A stretch of DNA of 8,098 nucleotides from NCBI GenBank assembly GCA_026988585.1, contig JALSKY010000262.1, positions 1 to 8,098 of the forward strand. The letters are read 5' to 3'. A model generated the notes under the pieces. That model worked only from the letters and a program-made list of their open reading frames with translations, had not been told where the DNA came from and made no database searches. The number at the start of each line of letters is the position of its first letter. Position 1 is the first letter of the stretch. Of this stretch, positions 5,678 through 8,098 are shown piece after piece. The DNA comes from Deltaproteobacteria bacterium. GTDB lineage: Bacteria; Desulfobacterota; Dissulfuribacteria; Dissulfuribacterales; QOAL01. The position numbers were made by a program, and so were the translations under genes.

Positions 5678-6067
5678 ATGATTCAGGCAGAGATTGCTCT
5701 GCCCATATTGTGCCGTGTGCCAGGAAAGATCACAAGGCTCCTTGCACAGTAGATCCCTGCCAAGGTGGCAGGGACCGTGATTTTCATCTGGTGCGCCAAT
5801 CTCCTGGACTTCTTTCTCACCGTGCACAACCTATGTCTTGGTGCCACAGAGGCCAACCCCCTGCTGGCACCACTATTTCACCGCGGAAATTTCGAGGCGG
5901 CCTTTCTCATCAAAAACGCCATGACCCTTTTGGGGCTCACCATCCTTGCCGTCTTCAGCTCGAGGCAATGCCCCAAGGCAAAGGGGGCCACCTATGCCCT
6001 GGCCATAGTGGGTGCAGGATACGTAGTCCTTATCTGCTATCACATCTCGAACATGGTCATGGTATAG
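5678..6067 (+). pseudogene. DUF5658-like small membrane protein with an in-frame TAG at codon 25
   Basis: The frame starts at ATG 5678, seven bases after a strong GGGGAGG ribosome binding site (5664-5670). It reads MIQAEIALPILCRVPGKITR and four more residues, meets TAG at 5750-5752, then continues in the same frame to the stop at 6065-6067. The body contains FIWCANLLDFFLTVHNLCLG then ATEANPLLAPLF, the DxxxTxxxLxxGxxEANPL pattern I associate with DUF5658. About three membrane helices are visible, the last near VGAGYVVLICYHISNMVMV. Three readings are open: a nonsense mutation; an active shorter gene beginning at GTG 5765 (100 residues, no binding site), perhaps by reinitiation after the 24-codon leader; or TAG readthrough. 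Gene calling software would probably report only 5765-6067. Confidence 0.65.
5754..5774 (+). other. Perfect 9-bp hairpin directly behind the in-frame TAG
   Basis: TCCCTGCCA (5754-5762) pairs with TGGCAGGGA (5766-5774) across the loop AGG, one base after the TAG at 5750-5752. The alternative GTG start at 5765 lies at the loop and stem, so the structure would affect initiation there. No T-run follows, so it is not a terminator. Confidence 0.7.
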
Positions 6068-6080
6068 CCCATGGGCTTGA

Positions 6081-6414
6081 TCAAAACAGCCCTCCAGGCC
6101 AGGAGCTAACCACCTTTATCACAAACCAGCTCAGCATGATCCCGCAGATGATCATCTTTATGAACATGGCAACGATAAAACCAAGAAAGGTGCCGAAGCC
6201 AGAGGTAAACATCTGCTTGAGCTCGCTTCCTGCAATCAGCTCCCCTGCCATTGCACCGAGCAATGGCCCTACGATTATGCCCAGGGGGCCCCATGACAAA
6301 GATCAGCAGGGTACCAAGCACAGCCCCAATGGCCGCAGCCTTTGAGCCGTTGAACCGTCTAACCCCCCAGACGGTTGCAAGATAGTCCACGAGATAGGTA
6401 GAGGCGGCAAGTCT
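6081..6414 (-). pseudogene. DUF456-family membrane protein, 5'-truncated and frameshifted
   Basis: On the minus strand one frame gives YLVDYLATVWGVRRFNGSKA then AAIGAVLGTLLIFVMGP (roughly 6400-6285). A second frame continues GPLGIIVGPLLGAMAGELIA (about 6290-6230) and then GFGTFLGFIVAMFIKMIICG, stopping at 6081. This order matches DUF456 membrane proteins with GP-rich hairpin helices. Removing one base from the G5C4 run at 6284-6292 joins the two frames without any residue missing. The usual N-terminal 50 or so residues are absent; the frame instead runs back into IS sequence, where no proper start exists. Both faults suggest a dead gene, although the homopolymer difference could be a sequencing error. 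It converges on the DUF5658-like gene, 13 bases apart. Confidence 0.75.
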
Positions 6415-6490
6415 TGCTGATATCTGGATTGTCCGGCTCCACAAGGGCCTTTCTCTCCCTTTTTTCTACAGAAGACCGGACTTTCTCGCT
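6401..6490 (-). pseudogene. IS3 transposase orfB, N-terminal fragment only
   Basis: In the -1 frame after the slippage site the minus strand reads SEKVRSSVEKRERKALVEPD then NPDISKTCRL, the usual linker and start of IS3 OrfB (EKRxALVEPDxP-xIS-xxC-L). After about residue 30 the resemblance is lost, and the frame stops at 6361-6359. The DDE catalytic core is absent. Confidence 0.7.
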
Positions 6491-6744
6491 AAAAAATCCC
6501 GTTCCACCGTTATCTGGCCTATTTTCTTGTAAAGATGTTCCATCTCCTTCTCAAGTCGCCTTTCTTCACTGCGAGATTTTTTAAATACCACAGAGGCATT
6601 TTGCACAAATTCCTTCTTCCAGCTCCTTACCTGGGCAGGATGAATCTTGAACCTGGATGCTATCTGACTGGTGGTTTCCTCCCCCTTCACAGCAGCTAAT
6701 GCCACCTTTGCCTTGAACTCTGGACTATGTTTTCTTCTTGCCAT
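6466..6744 (-). CDS. IS3-family transposase orfA (helix-turn-helix protein)
   Basis: This 92-residue protein begins MARRKHSPEFKAKVALAAVK, the standard opening of the IS3 OrfA DNA-binding domain. A helix-turn-helix follows (TTSQIASRFKIHPAQVRSWK). The C-terminal leucine-zipper-like helix is SRSEERRLEKEMEHLYKKIG then QITVERDFLARKSGLL. The ATG at 6744 has AAGGAGA eight bases upstream; a GTG at 6762 contains part of that site and is a poor start. OrfA normally binds the IS ends and is joined to OrfB by a -1 frameshift to make the active transposase. With orfB lost, this copy cannot move by itself. Confidence 0.9.
   Translation of the reverse strand: MARRKHSPEFKAKVALAAVKGEETTSQIASRFKIHPAQVRSWKKEFVQNASVVFKKSRSEERRLEKEMEHLYKKIGQITVERDFLARKSGLL
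6490..6496 (-). promoter_or_regulatory. Putative -1 ribosomal frameshift site T TTT TTA
   Basis: On the minus strand T(6496) TTT(6495-6493) TTA(6492-6490) lies in the correct phase of orfA (codons gaT TTT TTA). Slippage back one base at this point enters exactly the frame that encodes the orfB-like start. Programmed -1 frameshifting is well established for IS3 elements; the use of this heptamer here is inference. Confidence 0.6.
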
Positions 6745-6846
6745 TCTCTGTTCTCCTTTCACTGTATTTTGCTTACCTCATACAGCAAAGGCGAACAATA
6801 CCTATTGCCTAAAAAAGGGGCACAGTTCAGTTCCGGACATCTGAAT

Positions 6847-7020
6847 TTATTCTCCCCACGAGTAAATATGGCTGCAAGAAGCATACGGGCGCGCTATCTC
6901 CGGAATGGAAATACCAATGGATTCGAGCAACGTCGGGTTCGGGAAGCCCTGGAAACGAGAGAACTGTTCTAATGCAGCTACATCAGGGTTGAAGATGTTA
7001 GTGGCCTGCTTCCAGGTCAT
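6847..7020 (-). CDS. Small protein of unknown function, coupled to the upstream gene
   Basis: The ATG at 7020-7018 overlaps the TGA of the upstream gene (7019-7017) as ATGA, and AAGGAAGG lies six bases before it. The frame is open for 57 residues, beginning MTWKQATNIFNPDVAALEQF and ending SHIYSWGE. The good binding site and the overlap argue for real translation. The end falls 18 bases before the IS terminus, so the protein may be cut short by the rearrangement, or its tail may be new. I recognise no domain. Confidence 0.55.
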   Translation of the reverse strand: MTWKQATNIFNPDVAALEQFSRFQGFPNPTLLESIGISIPEIARPYASCSHIYSWGE

Positions 7021-7511
7021 TTGGCACCTTCCTTCCTGGCTGCCTGACCATTATTTTCCCGCAGCATCACCAGATCGTCATCCAGGCCGTGGCGCAGGAT
7101 GTTCAAGCGAGGAGAGAGGGATTCCACATGCTCGGCTGAGACATGAGTCAGACGAAATGGAAAAATGCTTGGGCTGTCGAGCAGGTCCTTGATGGCGGCG
7201 GAACCGTTCATACGCGCGTACAAAGATGCCTCCACCAACCAGGCAATGAGCTTGGGATCTTGAATCGAGTACTGATTCCCTTGGGCATAGACGCCTTTGT
7301 CTTGGGTCTCGTTCAAAACACCCCAGTCGATGAATGAACGTAGAACTCGCCGAGCAGCTCGCGATGCAGTTTCACGCTCTCCATATTGTTCCTTGATGCG
7401 CCTCTGGACGTATGCTGCCGTAGCTGTCCCCAAAACGGCAGAGTGTCCTGTTGCCGGCATATACAGGACCTCTCTTTGTTTTCTGATAGGTTTTGGCAAA
7501 CTCTTTGGCAT
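7017..7511 (-). CDS. Unknown protein downstream of brxL, possible winged-helix
   Basis: This 164-residue protein has an Arg-rich helical N-terminal half: AAYVQRRIKEQYGERETASR, then AARRVLRSFIDWGVLNE. That stretch plus the following VYAQGNQYSI could form a helix-turn-helix and wing; this is a fold guess only. The second half (LIAWLVEASLYARMNGSAAI, SIFPFRLTHVSAEHVESL) is helical, without motifs I know. The ATG at 7511 begins five bases after the brxL stop (7519-7517), with GGTGGAG at suitable distance inside the end of brxL; a GTG at 7520 overlaps that stop and is less likely. Tight spacing on both sides indicates one operon with brxL and the 57-residue gene, so a role in the same defence system is probable. 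Confidence 0.75.
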   Translation of the reverse strand: MPKSLPKPIRKQREVLYMPATGHSAVLGTATAAYVQRRIKEQYGERETASRAARRVLRSFIDWGVLNETQDKGVYAQGNQYSIQDPKLIAWLVEASLYARMNGSAAIKDLLDSPSIFPFRLTHVSAEHVESLSPRLNILRHGLDDDLVMLRENNGQAARKEGAK

Positions 7512-7516
7512 ATTTA

Positions 7517-8098
7517 TCACTCCACCATCGCTTTCAGCAGGGCATCCCGAGCATCCGAATAGAACTGGATGTCGATTTTCGTTGCCATGTCGTCAGAAAG
7601 GTCAAAGAGCTGTCGACGACAAGCAACAGGCATCAGCAGAGCGGTAGCGCCTTTTTCAACTGCAATCTCTGCGATGGTCACGGCGTTATGTACCGGCTCA
7701 ATAGAACCGCCCAGGTTAATTTCTCCTACGATGATCAAACCGCCCCGAACGCTTTTTTTAACCAGAGAAGTGCAAAGGGCTATTAAGGCGGCCACACCGA
7801 GTTTAGCTCCTGATTTAGCAGCATCGAATGCCCGAAGCTGAATCGAGAATTCGTGATGTCTCGGGTCTTTGTCACCGACCAATTGCATGGCACGGGCGTA
7901 GAGATTCTGCTCGGCAAAGCCCATGCTTTCTTTGAATGCCGGCGGAACCGGTTTGTTGAGGATCTTTACACCGGAACCTGGTCCTTCATTCACCTCAATT
8001 CGATAAAGACCCGGATGCTCATCCATTCCTCCAGGACTGATGCTCCAGACCTGGCCAGGCTCAAGCGGGTCACTGCCGATACTGTTCTCACTCTGCAA
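7517..8098 (-). CDS. brxL: BREX phage-defence Lon-like protein BrxL, C-terminal part (runs off right edge)
   Basis: The last 193 residues of a larger protein are present. They read VWSISPGG, GLYRIEVNEGPGSGVKIL, NKPVPPAFKESMGFAEQNLY, DPRHHEFSIQLRAFDAAKSG, then a Lon-like S16 core: AKLGVAALIALCTSLVKKSV, GGLIIVGEINLGGSIEPV, AEIAVEKGATALLMPVACRR and LFDLSDDMATKIDIQFYSDA. I recognise this as the Lon-related family that includes BREX BrxL. By my alignment to Lon, the catalytic serine motif GPSAG is GAKLG here and the GGxKxK lysine is not present, so peptidase activity is unlikely. The AAA+ ATPase half would lie outside the window. BrxL is usually the last gene of type 1 and type 4 BREX operons; here two small genes follow it. 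Confidence 0.75.
   Translation of the reverse strand: MQSENSIGSDPLEPGQVWSISPGGMDEHPGLYRIEVNEGPGSGVKILNKPVPPAFKESMGFAEQNLYARAMQLVGDKDPRHHEFSIQLRAFDAAKSGAKLGVAALIALCTSLVKKSVRGGLIIVGEINLGGSIEPVHNAVTIAEIAVEKGATALLMPVACRRQLFDLSDDMATKIDIQFYSDARDALLKAMVE

Larger units (their letters stand above)
6390..6829 (-). mobile_element. IS3-family insertion sequence remnant
   Basis: The remnant contains complete orfA (6744-6466), the first part of orfB, and a probable terminal inverted repeat whose outer end is TGAACTGTGCCCC read on the minus strand from 6829. IS3 elements commonly begin TG and have ends of this style. A full element would be about 1.2-1.3 kb; nearly all of orfB and the other end are missing. 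The inner boundary is placed at about 6390-6410, where orfB-like sequence gives way to DUF456-like sequence. Confidence 0.75.

Noticed and set aside
6067..6076. Palindrome GCCCATGGGC between the convergent DUF5658-like and DUF456-like genes as a shared terminator
   Set aside because: The stem has no loop space and no T-run on either side.
5710..6345. Long plus-strand frame of 211 codons
   Set aside because: It overlaps the DUF5658-like body in another frame and lies antisense to DUF456. It is rich in Pro, His and Gln, with no start signal and no recognisable domain.
6727..7192. Plus-strand frames over the IS end and the BrxL-linked genes
   Set aside because: They lack binding sites and domains, and lie antisense to orfA, the 57-residue gene and the 164-residue gene, which have better support.

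Overview
The window looks like a piece of a Gram-negative, probably anaerobic bacterial chromosome. Surface proteins with PEP-CTERM-type tails (exosortase sorting), cohesin and dockerin domains and exported repeat proteins occur together in Desulfobacterota-like genomes, so that group is my best guess. This is inference from protein style; there is no rRNA or marker gene in the window.

Positions 1-5450 are a surface-protein region. At the left edge a minus-strand gene (319 to the edge) encodes an exported protein ending in the same sequence as a second gene at 2921-3334. The shared part is a perfect 124-bp inverted repeat (1-124 against 3092-3215). Between them, a plus-strand operon (653-2690) with strong ribosome binding sites and a rho-independent terminator encodes a cohesin-dockerin protein, a cohesin protein with a PEP-CTERM-like tail, and a second PEP-CTERM-like protein. 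A second operon (2921-5394) encodes the dockerin-like protein followed 20 bases later by a 679-residue exported fibre protein. That protein has a phage-tail-like N-terminal region, a coiled coil and 17 full copies of a 15-residue repeat, and ends at a strong terminator. Together these suggest a cell-surface assembly in which anchored cohesins hold dockerin-bearing partners, possibly including the fibre. The physical interactions are inferred.

Positions 5450-6450 hold two small membrane-protein genes, both damaged or unusual. The DUF5658-like gene has its good ribosome binding site and ATG separated from its body by an in-frame TAG with a hairpin directly behind it. The convergent DUF456-like gene has a frameshift in a G/C run, and its 5' end is missing.

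Positions about 6390-6829 are an IS3-family remnant: complete orfA, a probable -1 slippage site, and only the first residues of orfB, fused to the broken DUF456 gene. Beyond it, on the minus strand, is the tail of what is probably a BREX-type phage defence operon: the C-terminal part of BrxL (running off the right edge), a 164-residue unknown protein and a 57-residue protein coupled by an ATGA overlap. The operon ends just before the IS end.
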